40,251 bases of DNA from Paramacrobiotus richtersi (taxonomy: Eukaryota; Tardigrada; Eutardigrada; Parachela; Macrobiotidae). Shown one piece after another: positions 1 through 11,368 of this stretch. The notes under the pieces are model-generated. The model ran no database searches. It was not told the origin of the DNA and saw only the letters and a program-made list of their open reading frames with translations. The translations under genes and the position numbers were made by a program. The stretch's first letter is position 1; each line of letters starts with the position of its first letter. The DNA is taken from positions 1 to 40,251 of the forward strand of contig JAQGAU010000111.1 of NCBI GenBank assembly GCA_034698045.1, given 5' to 3'.

Positions 1-1191
1 ACCATATTCAAAAAATTCCAATGGCCACAGTGCACATGAACAACTGTGTTAGCCATTTGCTGGAAACATGTATGATGAACCGGTACTTCCGAAGAGATTG
101 TCAAGTACAGTCACTACAGTGATGGCAAAGTGAGACTGAATCAGACGGGCCTCTCTGAGCCCCTTTCCTTCAAATCTAAAGGAGAGGGGCCCAGAGAGGC
201 TTGTCTGCTTCAGTCTTGCTATGATCAGGATGCGCATAGCTGATGGCGTAACGCGCATTGTGCACAATTCAGGAAACAAAAGAGTCTTTTGTTATGAAAT
301 ATCCGCTCTTATTTCACTAATAACTCGGTTAATTTGAAAGTTATGCATTTCAAAAACTAATAAGCTCGTCTACACCCCGGAATGCACATTCTGTTAAAAT
401 TTGGCAAAGATCGGATGAAAACTGATCAAGTTATCGTCGAACGCAAAAATGGTTGGCAACCCCATCCTTTCCAGCAGTCTTGAGTATGGAGGACCTCCGC
501 TTCGCTTCGGTCGATTATACTAGTTAGGAACTATAAAATTATGACAGTACAGTACCTAATAAAGTACAGTTACTAATTAGAAGTACTCGTACAGGTAATA
601 ATTAATATAACGAGTACTTCTGATTTTTAAGCTTTTACTCGTTAATTTATCGACAAAAGATCCGATGATAATTTTGAAATCAGTCCGAGGCAGCATGATT
701 ATGGCATAGATTGCTACTCTGTTTAGCAGGTCAAACTTGTACTGGTGTTACATATGTGCACACGTTAGTATAAGGATCTTACAGTGTACAGTCGTATGTG
801 TGTATAAGGATTCACCATTCAGTGAGGAGCGCATGTGTAAGGAACATTACTGAATCCGTTCGCTATACAAATAAAGGGCAAAGGTCAGGAACAGTGAAAC
901 ATCTAGCCACAGTGGTCTGTTTATCTACACCGCTACCGAGTTACTACAGATGTTTATCACCCTTGTGATCCGATGTTGGACTACAGTACTGTCGTCATTC
1001 CTTTAACTGGAACGAGTGTAGTTTATTGAATTTGTTGACTTTTATTGGACAAGTTGAAAGAACGGAATGTTAATATCCCGAAGGATGAATATTTAGAAAG
1101 TATAACTATTTTGCTGTGACTGCGATCGGGTGACCAAGCGTTGGCGCAGTTTTATTTCAGTTTATGTTTGGTTATAATTTATTGGTCGAGA
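1..1191. other. Upstream region of gene A
   Basis: I see no convincing coding region here; the reading frames are short and unlike any family I know. The stretch holds one strong imperfect hairpin (134-215, listed separately) and otherwise AT-rich sequence with many GTAC-type words. It presumably contains the promoter and 5' untranslated region of the GTPase gene that starts at 1192, but I could not pick a core promoter with confidence. Confidence 0.4.
134..215. repeat. Imperfect inverted repeat (hairpin)
   Basis: Left arm 134-170 and right arm 178-215 are about 37-38 nt each, separated by a 7-nt loop (171-177). The reverse complement of the right arm matches the left arm at all but about five positions, for example GACTGAA[T/G]CAGAC and CCTCTCTG[A/G]GCCCC. 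It could be the core of a small palindromic transposable element or a precursor of a small RNA; the sequence alone does not decide. Confidence 0.75.
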
Positions 1192-4100
1192 ATGTGGCCG
1201 TGCCAGTGTAAACATTTTTTACCAAAATCAAGTTTTATTTTGTTAACTTCTTTGATTGTACTTTCACTGGAGGTGGTGTCGGGTAACAGTCGTCCATGCT
1301 GGTGTCAAGATGGATCAGCGACAGAAGAACCACTTTACCAGGTAAAGTTACTAAAGTATTCCATTTAATTAGTAGAATATGTGCGATTGTTATTGTCAAC
1401 ATTTTTTTTCTATATTTGCGTTTAATTATGTTGCTTTCGATCCTTATCAGGCATCAGTATTTTTAGTTTGTAGATATACAAACCATTGATTTTTAATTCT
1501 GCATATAAGTTTAATTCTGTAAATAATTTTTATATCTGTATATAGACAATTTATTTTTCAATAAACAAAGTCTAACGATTAAAAATTTACCATGTAAGTA
1601 TCAATCATGATGTTCATCCTTTCTATGTAAAGAAACAACTCATTTAATTATGTACGAAATAAAATCGAAAAAATCACGGCATAATTATAGTAGAATGCTG
1701 GTATAGGAGAAATTTGCAGCTTCCTGAAACATTTAACACATTTCAAATTTGCTTATATAAATAAATACCCTGGTTTTTTGTGCAGATTGTTGGCATCGCA
1801 CCGAATCGCAGCATGATACTGCAAAATGTGGATTTATTTACAAACATTTTAAAATCACCAGCGGTCGGAAATAAAAAAGTTGCTGTCGTGGGCATTGTTG
1901 GAAAGTATCGTGGTGGGAAATCAACGCTGCTGAATATAATCCACCGCTACTTATTGTGTCTGGTACGTCCTTCAAAAGATCTATTTCGACAAATTTTTGT
2001 ATTAATGCAAAAATTACTGTTATTATTATAATTATTTTCTTGCTCGATTAATATTAGTTGAGCAAAAAAATGCAAAAAAGTTTAACATTAACTGCAAGAT
2101 ATCTAATCGACTCGAAAACGGAAACTGCATGTTTTATTGTAGTTTTGTAAAATCAAATCAGTAAATTAATATCACGTGTCCAAAAAATTTTTTTATGCTA
2201 CACGTTACTCAAATAACAAATTATTATCAACTGCCTAATAATCGTTATGTTTTCGTTCTGCGTAATATTTATTTACGCACTACTTTTTTAAAAGCCGAAA
2301 AATGCCAGCAACCAGGAGATGTCAATGGACAGCTGGTTATATGAGCGCGAAGATTTCCCAGCATGTAAGAATGTTTTTGGCACGGCGTCAACTTCGAAGG
2401 GCTTCACCAAAGGCATTTGGATAACGCGAGACCCGATCATACTTCCGGATGATAAAGGCGATGAAGTGGCCGTTTTTCTCATCGACACGCAGGGCATGAT
2501 GGACAACGTCAACAACCAAGCCGCTGAATCACCATTATTTTACTTGACCAGCATGTTGTCCTCCACCCTTGTACGTGCAATAATTTGAAAAAGTATAAAT
2601 GAGAAACCAATGCGAAATGACAAACACATTATAATTTATTATTATTATTATTTGAAAATAAAAATGATTAAAAACTAATAAAATTTAGAAATCAAGAAAA
2701 CTGAGATCAAATAAAATCAAAGCGACTTAGTAAGACTCGTACCCAAAGTAAATCAGTTCGATTCCCAAAAAAGTATTTTTACACCGTAAAGCGTTGGCTG
2801 ATGATATATGAAAATGTTTTTGATACTAAAAAAACACATGATCGGCTTCTGATAGCCAGTGCACTACGATTTCATCGAATTGTTCTGGTTGACAACCGAG
2901 TGAAACAAATCGATTAACATGCTGTAGTTTTTCTCTGCTGCTAAATATCGATAACGTCAGCTTTTTTTAGATTATAAACACGATGAATGTTCTTGATCGC
3001 CAACTAACCGACTTGGTGGGCAGTTTGACCTTACAAGTGACCAATGCCGTCGCGCGGGAAAATTTGGGTATTTTACAAATACAATCATATATTTACATTT
3101 CACTTTCTCTAATACTCCAATACTCTAATACTCTAATACAACAATAATTTTTTTTGTGACGTTACAGCGGATACGGAGAAGGTACTGCAGCAGTTAGTCT
3201 TCTTAGTACGCGACTGGAATCTCGAGCACGAGTATGGATGGGCCGGCGGAAAACAATATTTGCAGGTACTGACAAGTGCTACCTTTAGCTGGGAATTTTT
3301 TAATAAAATTAATAGCAATTATAATCATGTTTATATAAGCGAAAACGAGTGCATGCTACGTGTTTTACATCCTCCGTAAATTATTACAGGAATATTTCGA
3401 AACAGAGCAAGAACGTTCAGCGGGAGTAGCCAGAGAACTGGAAGCCGGTTACAAAAACGTTTCCTGCTTCCTGATGCCAAATATCGCCTACAGTACCAAA
3501 AATCTGAAAATAACATCTTCTCGTACGTCCTGAAATCGTTATACTGACTTGCGCGAAACTGTACCGAAAACTTTTTTTTTTGTTGCGCGACGCTACGAAT
3601 ATGTTGTCATTTTGCTACCATAGATATTTGATCACGAAGCTTCAAGTTTTGACTATCGAGCTATCGGTCAAGAAGTTCTGATTTTACATTAGTTTTTCCG
3701 TATAAAAATCCGCTATGATCTTTTGATTACAGAATAGTTGCGAGTTAATATTTTTCGTATTGCAAAAAAATGCGAAAGTTCTAGAACCTATGATATTCAT
3801 GCATAGGTTTGACACCGGATTTCGGACCGGAATGCGAATCATTTCTGGACAACTTATTTAAAGCCGGTAATATTACACCAAAGAAGATTTTTGGAAAAGC
3901 TGTGAACGGAACGCAGTTTTACCCACATGTACAGGTACCATTGGCCTATATTCGGGAACTGTTTTAATGAACATTGTTTTTGAAATTTCACACAGAGTAA
4001 TTGTTCATTTTTAGTTATTTGCCAATATGTTCAGAAATGGAACACTACAGTCGGTGGGCGATGTATACTCGGTAAGTCGCTTTTTGTATTTTGGATACTT

Positions 4101-7100
4101 ATTATTGAATTTTGTGTAGCGAAATTCAGCTGCTAGGATGTGCATGAATATTGCGCAAAGTTTTCGTGAAGGTTCATTTTTAAAGGATTTTACTTCGTTT
4201 AAATGCTGCAAATTTTGCGCGCAAGTTTAACAGTTTTACTGGTTTTTACTAACACACAGGTAATATGGATAATATGCACATAAAACAGACGTACATGTAT
4301 CGTTGGGTCAAACGCTTTCCAATAGAATAGAATTTCCACAGAATTTCAATAGAATTTCCATAGAATTTCCATTGTTTTTCTAGCGGAACAATGCGTTCGT
4401 TTATAAAAATTATAAAAATGCAGGAACAAACCAATCGTAGATTTTGAAAGGGCAGACATATCATCTTAATATTTTTGGATAGAATCCGGTAAAACGTTGA
4501 AAAATGCAAACGGAACGAAAAAACAACACTTAAGAAAGTTTGTCTGTTAGCTAGCTTTACATTTTTTTTATAATGCCGCTTTATGTTGAATGATGGCACT
4601 TGTAAGCCACTGCTCTACACCTTCTTCGTATCGTATCGGTAAAGCAACCAGAACTGGATAATTGATCCAAATCTTCGTTGCAGCAACAAGTGGACATTCT
4701 AGTACAAGAAAAACTGACCAGCATAATAGCCATGTACCGGGAGAACATGCAAACCTTCCTAACGGATCTGGAGGACATATCGGATGCGGATTTGCTTAAT
4801 ATCCACAATTACTATCAGATGCAAGCGTTGGTCGTGTTAAGGAACACCAGTATACTGTCCCGGAAGCAAGTCACTCTGGACAGGTCGACGACGGTATTTA
4901 ACCGAACAACACGGGCGCTGTATGCGGAATTTGCGCGACATCAGCTGGAGAAGCGCACTGCTCTGATGGTAAAGCGGACGACACTTCCGTAATTCATGTG
5001 CATAGTCCAGTAGTTCTGGTGTTAGACTGAATATACTGAATATTCTGTAACTTAAGAATCGGATGTTCGTTACGAACGCCGAAGCTATGGATCTATGATT
5101 ACATAACAATTTTATTATTATTTTATTATAGTAATTATATTGTAATTTTTATAATTTTATAATTAACGGAAAAAAACCTGTCGTTGTATAACAGGCAGAT
5201 ACTGTTTACTAGTTGTACTAGGAAGTACTTTAATACTAAAGTGACGTGTGGCTAAATATTTAATTAAGATTCTGTTTTTGTTGATCAGCAGAATTCTAGT
5301 TAATTTATTTTGGCTTGTTTTTATTTGATTTATTTTTTTATTTTAAATAAAAGAAGTTTTGCAAAACGGAATACAAGGCAAATTTTGCTTTAGAAGCGTA
5401 GAGTTAATAATCATGTTGATTCTTATTTTTTATTAATTTACAGGAGCGGTTGCTGGGAATAGCCAGAGCATCAATCCAGTTGGCAAAGCAAAACTACCGC
5501 CTGGGCATGGAAGAGGTACAATTTCTACATCGAAATTCCGCCAACTGCTGTTTTACGAAGCTTTTTTATCTGTGCACTTGTTTAGGATATTTCTGAAAAT
5601 TTTTACAACGTTCCGGAATTAATGGAACGTCATACCAAATGGAAAAACACGATGAGGGAAATGTTCCTTGATAACAATACGGAAATCGCCCGCAAACCGG
5701 AAGTCTACAATGAGACAGTGTTTTTGTACAATGCGGAAATCGATGCTGCTGTTGATGAGTATGTTCGGAAAATTATACAAGAAGAGGAACAGATGAATGC
5801 GGCCATTATTGATGCCGAGGGTGAATATGGAAGAATTATGGATCAGGTAACGAAATTATATTATTTTTAACACATTACGCAGTAGCATGTTTCCCATTGT
5901 TTTTTATTAGAATAATGACTGATACGAGAATTAATCTCGGTAGTGTATTTTTTTTAATTTTTACTTGCACTTCCTCTCTTTTTAAAACCTCGAAAACCTT
6001 AATCTTTAATTTGTACTTTTATTACCTGCAGAGTTTACCGGAGCTTCCACTGCCGGAATACGTCCTACTGGAAAAAAGCGACATTGCCGCGCGATCTGTT
6101 CGGAACCGCTTCGTCAACAGTCGTCTCATCAAATCAAAGCCGCTGACAATTCCTTACCACGAAGAAATGCTGGACGTTGTGCTACAGAATGATTCTCGGA
6201 GATACTTTGATAACAACCACCAGAAAACGGAATCTCTACGGGAGACTATTCCGGATTTGACCGTCACGTTGGAGCGCTTTGGGACGGCGTTACTGACCAC
6301 TGGTTTCCCAGCCATGACCTTTACAGGTAAACGTACCATTTTGGGCTAAATCTGGCGGGACGAAGTATTGGTATTGTGAATGGACTGCTAATAAGTTCCT
6401 TTGACAGTGGAAATATTTTTTCAGCCATAAGAACCGCTTTCCTTTACTTTTAGCGCTTATCCTTTATTTTTACATTTTAGATTTGAAAAACATGTTTTAT
6501 TACTTCACTACTTTCCCGTTCCGCAGGTTGTACTTTTCAGTGAAACTTGTCGTTGATTATTTAGCATATTAACAGTTCAGAGACATCGTAGTGTAGTGGC
6601 ACATTTGTTCGCGTTTTCGAACCTCATGTGATATACGGTAAATAGGTTGAATGATTCAAGCAGAACGATCTTAAAGCGAAACAAATGCTAATGTTTTTCC
6701 GTTTCATGCGGACATCGTAGTTGAATAACCGACTTCGGAATCTTTGTCTGCCTCCTGAAGTAAAATACCTGATAGCGCAGTTTCGCATACTGTTCGTGCA
6801 TATTGTTTAGACTTTGTAGTGAGTCATACATTACTTTTAGGTGACCCTCTTTTTTCGACTGCCAGTGGCGTAATCAGCGCAATAACCCAGATCATCCGAA
6901 TCATTACTCTATTGAGCAATTCCGAGCGGCCGGATCCTAAATTCCAGCGGATGATTCAGGAATTTACCATTCTCAACGATCGCCTCTCAATGGTGGAAGC
7001 CAAAATTGTACAGTACAGCACAATGCTACCCGTTAAGGAAGAATACCGCGAACATCTGCAGGCCATGAGCAACATCAAAAACAAGGTCAATGCCATGACG

Positions 7101-8901
7101 CAGAATGCTAATAATGCCACGCGGAATGAGTTCCTTCGAGTATGCGAACAAGGCGATCCTTCGAACATTCTCAGCTGGTTGAGGGACCGGGTGTCCGGAC
7201 AGTATGGGGGCATACTGGGATATTTCCTATCGGATATTGTACAGGTTTGTTACGTAAACATGTCCCGAACAGTAACAGCAAACAAAGTTCTTTAAAGGAA
7301 AGTATCATAAAAAATTTGTCACTAGTTTCAAAGAATCCATTGTAATTCCATATTTAGTTTTTTGAATGTGCCAACATACACGTTTGACGATTAACATGGG
7401 CCGAAGTAACAAGGCGGCAATACATAGTAAACAACCGCATGCGCTAGCGGCCGCATTGTTCGACAATAAAAAACCTATGATTCAGCTATAAAGTTTGCAT
7501 AAAAGAGAAAAAAACTAGCATTTGTTTCGAGTTCGTCTTAAGATCGTTTTGTTTGAATTATTCAAGCTGTTTACCGTAGATCACATCACTTTCGGAAATC
7601 TAAGGCCGCAAATGTGCCATTGCACTACGATTAATCGTTACTGTAAAATTAATGCACTAAATAATCCCTGAAAGGTCTGTTCTCTGCCGTCGCTAGTCTC
7701 TGTTGCCTTTACTGTGTTGAAAAGTACTAAAGTTTTCTCGGTTATTCCTGCGCATTGACCATACGTCGTCCCAAATCAGTAACGCCTGAGTTTTTTTTAA
7801 ACAGGGAGTGGAATACAACCGCACCGCCTTTGGTCTATGGATGCAGAGCATCATGGCACTGGACACGCAAGCCGTCATGTACCGTTTAATGTACATGCAG
7901 CTCAGCGGACAGTTCGACAACACCACCATCGTCTTCCAGGCCGACTACATGAAGGCCCAGGTCCGCACCATCTACGATTCATTAAAAACCATGGACACGC
8001 AGCTGAAAGCTACATACCCCTCGCAACAGCTCCAGAACGATATCAGATTCCAGTTGCTACAGTACAAAGCCCAAGGTACTCCGTCCGACAGGGCCGCCAA
8101 GAAACTCAAAGAATTCCTTTCCAACAAGTACAGCTGGGTTGACTGGATGGTGTCCCTTCATACGCACACTTGTAACTCGGAATTCTATCGCACCGTGGCG
8201 ATTAAGAACCCTCTGGACGCCATGAGCGGGATAAAATCCGGGATGATGTTTGTGCCGTCTATCGCGGATTGGAATGCGGTTGTGGCGTGGAAGAGTGAGG
8301 ATCAACTCCGTGCGACGCCGGCTTACGAAAGGGAAATGACGAAATTACAACGGGATATCAACTGGTACGCCCATTTTACCGACTTACATAACCCAAACGT
8401 AACATAAAATTGTTTTGCTTTTGAAACCAGTAGCGTCCGGCCGTAAAATACACAGCAATTTAACAAAATTTATCACATCCTGATTAGAACATAAAATTCT
8501 TCGCTGAGTGTTTGACCCATCAAGGAATTTTCTCGCTTTTGTGTAGGTACTCGCAACAAGATCGCTGGGATCCCACACTGGTCCGCGGCATCCGTGATGC
8601 CGGGAAATTTATGGAAAACTTCTTGAAACCAGAGCTGATGTATGGCAGAATAGACTGGAGTGGTTTGATGGTGGTGAGGAAGGATTGTAATATGGTGATC
8701 GAACCAAGTGGCGGAGATAACCGGTTCTTTCATGTCATAAACGAGGGGTACGAGTGTACATTTTCCAAGATGCCCTTTGTCTGCGGTTGGATTGTGCTGT
8801 CGGGCGAAGCGCATGTAGTGCTGTTCCCGGCGACTGATCCTGCTGCTGTGAATAACCCGGATGGAGGTGTAATGGTCCTTCCCTTGATAAATGTTGTGTA
8901 A
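1192..8901 (+). CDS. Gene A: secreted GBP/atlastin-like GTPase fused to a rapunzel-like domain
   Basis: Fifteen exons: 1192-1341, 1786-1962, 2316-2570, 2971-3067, 3168-3265, 3390-3522, 3807-3934, 4015-4071, 4684-4968, 5444-5515, 5586-5846, 6032-6326, 6841-7244, 7805-8364, 8547-8901. All phases agree and give 1108 residues. Residues 1-31 look like a signal peptide. The GTPase follows: P-loop GKYRGGKS (89-96), switch FTKGIW (139-144), DTQG in place of DTEG (166-169), LVRDW (239-243), then CFLMP as in atlastins. Residues about 365-669 are mostly helical, like the GBP stalk. From residue 670 a rapunzel/SE-cephalotoxin-like domain runs to the end (F.ILNDRL, W..DRV, GYFLSDIV, YRLMYMQLSG). The family name of this C-terminal part rests on remembered pattern similarity. 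GBPs normally hydrolyse GTP and self-assemble on membranes; a signal peptide would place this one outside the cytosol, which is odd. The exon 3 start (2316) is the least certain border. Confidence 0.8.
3109..3141. repeat. Short tandem repeat, CTCTAATA-type
   Basis: About four imperfect copies of an 8-nt unit (CTCTAATA) lie in intron 4 of gene A, about 26 nt upstream of the exon 5 acceptor. Ordinary microsatellite; it may vary between individuals. Confidence 0.7.
4318..4373. repeat. Short tandem repeat, AGAATTTCCA-type
   Basis: Four to five imperfect copies of the word (AT)AGAATTTCCA lie in intron 8 of gene A. No coding role; a small microsatellite-like expansion. Confidence 0.65.
6553..6698 (+). 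repeat. Left arm of intronic inverted repeat flanking exon 13
   Basis: This stretch of intron 12 of gene A is an imperfect reverse complement of 7507-7666 in intron 13. Shared words include GGCACATTTG, TACGGTAAA, ACGATCTTAA, ACAAATGCTA and GATTATTTAG, in the same order. The arms flank exon 13 (6841-7244). They look like two copies of one short mobile element in opposite orientation. Confidence 0.75.
7507..7666 (-). repeat. Right arm of intronic inverted repeat flanking exon 13
   Basis: Partner of 6553-6698 in inverted orientation, in intron 13 of gene A. Pairing of the two arms in the pre-mRNA would loop out exon 13, which encodes the first 135 residues of the rapunzel-like domain. Confidence 0.75.
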
Positions 8902-9622
8902 ATATAAATACAGGCTATTTTTAGTATATGTATGTACAATCAGAGGTCAAACAAAACTTCAATGGTTTAATGGCGAAATCAATGTGGAATTCAACATAAT
9001 ATTTTCATGGTATCGATAGCGCGCACTTCAGTAACTTCACTGTGGTATTGCCGCGTATTAAAGAATTATCTGTACCTTATTTTCCTTTGGTTTTTTAATG
9101 TTTCGTATGATTTGCTGATCACCAGGATTTTATAGGTACGGTGCCGGGTTTTGCTAGTAACCATTGCATTTTTATCATGTAATTAATTCTTTTATTTGCA
9201 TTAACCTAGCTAACGAATTGATAATTTAACTTAAACCATTGTGTTCTGCATTATGCGATAATTTTGGTATATTTTGTATATTGTGAGTATATTTTGTGCG
9301 TATTTGCCGAATCTGTATACAGCAAAATTTATATGAAGCGCAGCTGTGAGAATTATAAACTGCCTTACAATTAAAATGTAACACATCGGGCGACATGGAT
9401 CATCCGTATGCACAAACAACGCTTTCTTTCGTGTAATTACCATTCTTATTATCTTATATACATCCATTATTCGTGTCTCAACCTTCTTCGCACCGAAACG
9501 CACTTCTCAAATCTGCAATTATGCAAATTCGCGCAGCTGACTTACGCAAAGGGAAAAGAAAGTATAAAAATCGAACGCGTCATTTCAATGAATAACATAA
9601 TCGGTTTGTGTTACCTGTGAAA
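8902..9622 (+). promoter_or_regulatory. Intergenic region and promoter of gene B, TATA box at 9563-9569
   Basis: No gene is seen. From about 9380 to the start codon the sequence is clearly homologous to the region upstream of gene D (about 14640-14869): CGACATGGAT, TTTCGTGTAATTACC, TCAAATC.GCAATTATGCA and a TATAAAA box 54-60 nt before the ATG are shared in order. The conservation marks this as the common promoter of the two leader-stalk genes. Gene A shows only a variant poly(A) signal, ATTAAA, at 9057-9062. Confidence 0.65.
9563..9569 (+). promoter_or_regulatory. TATA box of gene B
   Basis: TATAAAA, 54 nt before the ATG at 9623, with a matching TATAAAA upstream of paralog gene D at a similar distance. 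Confidence 0.65.
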
Positions 9623-11368
9623 ATGCGGCATGTTATGATGCAGAGTTGTGTAGCTGTGGTATGCCTTATTATGTATTTAAAAATAAATTCAACAGAATGC
9701 TTTTCCATATCGTTCTTTCCTAGAAGTACCGTGAACAGCGACACCGTGGCCAATTCAGTCAACGGGATCATTTCTTTGTTACTTCGATGCGTCACTAGCG
9801 GAATATGCGGTCAGAATGGTAAGTTATAATATTGTGATGCATAGTACTCGTCGTATTTTCGATATCGGAATACAACCGTATGAATTTTCGCAGCTTTATG
9901 TATATGGTAGAGTTATTACAAGTTAGAGTTGTTATGTAACGTCTGCATATGTGTATGCCGGCTTCTACGTTGTTTAGTTTATTAACGTTATGTAGCATTG
10001 TAGCCAGCAACATAAGCCACCGGTCTAGATTTTTTTTTGTAGTTTAAGATAATGCAGGTCATTATCAAAGTCCAATATTGTTAACTTTATTAGACTTATT
10101 GTTAGCACCGACCACCACCATGCCCCTTATTACATCTATAACTCAATTACCTGAAACCCAAACAACGGTATTCAGTGCGTTCACCACGTCTGTGTCTACG
10201 ACGTCCACGGTACCTGTTGCATCTACAACTCCCGGAAGGCCCACAAAATCTACAAGGCGACCGTCGACGACGGACTCCTCAGTAGCTTTTTCCCAAGCAT
10301 CGTATATCTTCTCAACAAGTACTTGCACGGCCGGTACCACAGCGGGCACCGTTACTGCAAGTAACGCGAATAATTACACCATCAGCAACTCTCAGTTTGC
10401 CACTTCTGCCACAGGCCAGATAACATTAACAAATGCCACTGCGGCGGGAACGTATTCTGCGATAGTAACGGGCTTCGGCACTGTAGGATCGGCTTCTGTT
10501 CCGGTGACAATCATGGTTGCGTGCGGCAGTAATCAGTGCGCGGCAAACGTTAGCCCGGCATATTCTGGACCGACTACTTGCACCGCCAGTTCATCGGATC
10601 TCGGATACCCTATTACCGCACCGCAGGTGTCAGCCGCCGATATCACCGCTATCTTGGATGCACATAACACTTACCGTCGCGGTGTGGATGCTACCGATAT
10701 GAGAAAACTTCAATGGGATCCCTGTATAGCCAGCAGTGCGCAAGCGTGGGCCAACAGGTGCGATGCGACTCCGCATGACGCGTATGGTGATCGGAAGGCG
10801 CCAGGTCTGATATATGTATATCTATATATCAGACGGTACGGTACGCTATTAAATCGTACCTCTAATGCTTTTTGTTTAGGTTTTCCACAAGGATGCGGTC
10901 AAAATAAGGCATCCGGGACATCCGGATTTTTAACATGGAAATCCGCCATTGACTTGTGGTATAACGAAGTCAACTCGTTCACTTACTGTGGCAGCAATAA
11001 TGTGTTCTCCCAAGTCGGCCATTATACTCAGGTAGGCGTATATAGTGCATCATTGTCACATTTGAAAGACCTAGGCATAAGCTCTGTCGTCGTTTCAAAG
11101 GTCATGTGGGCCGAAACCTCCTTAATTGGATGCGGGTTCGCGAGATGTGGCAGCACGGACGCTTTCTTCTGTAACTACTGCACACCGTAAGTTTTCGTTA
11201 GGGTAGAGCGCATATAAACATTTTTATCTGCATCAGTTTATTAACAGTGGAAACTTCGGCACTGAACCTGCGATTTACTGCCCATGGAAATCAGGAACTT
11301 CCACCACCAAGTGTTCCGCTTGCTCAACGGGATCTGGATGTATTGCCGGCGATTGCCTCTGCGCATAA
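9623..11368 (+). CDS. Gene B: secreted mucin-stalk, cadherin-like, CAP-domain protein
   Basis: Five exons: 9623-9818, 10106-10804, 10880-11031, 11101-11186, 11248-11368; 417 residues with consistent phases. Residues 1-26 are a signal peptide ending near TEC. Then comes a segment (FFPRSTVNS...GIC.QN) nearly identical in gene D, a Thr/Ser-rich O-glycosylation-type stalk (66-127), and a beta-rich domain of about 70 residues (131-203; GQITLTNA, AGTYS, SVPVTI) resembling a cadherin-like repeat. The CAP domain occupies about 244-417. CAP marks: DAHNTYR with His252, CGQN (Gln306 where many have Glu), LWYNEV, GHYTQVMW with His346, and FFCNYCTPGN followed by a Cys-rich hinge ending LCA. Splicing at 11031/11101 rebuilds the CAP1 signature exactly, which supports the model. 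CAP proteins are secreted and bind sterols, lipids or partners; the substrate here cannot be told. Confidence 0.88.

Noticed and set aside
4249-4599. Minus-strand frame of 116 codons in intron 8 of gene A
   Set aside because: Covers the AGAATTTCCA tandem repeat and AT-rich intron; no coding character.
5897-6031. 5' extension of exon 12 of gene A
   Set aside because: Upstream of a good CTGCAG acceptor at 6031; hydrophobic AT-rich intron sequence, and the phase fits splicing.
9230-9503. Minus-strand frame of 90 codons upstream of gene B
   Set aside because: Overlaps the promoter region; not kept open in the homologous promoter of gene D.
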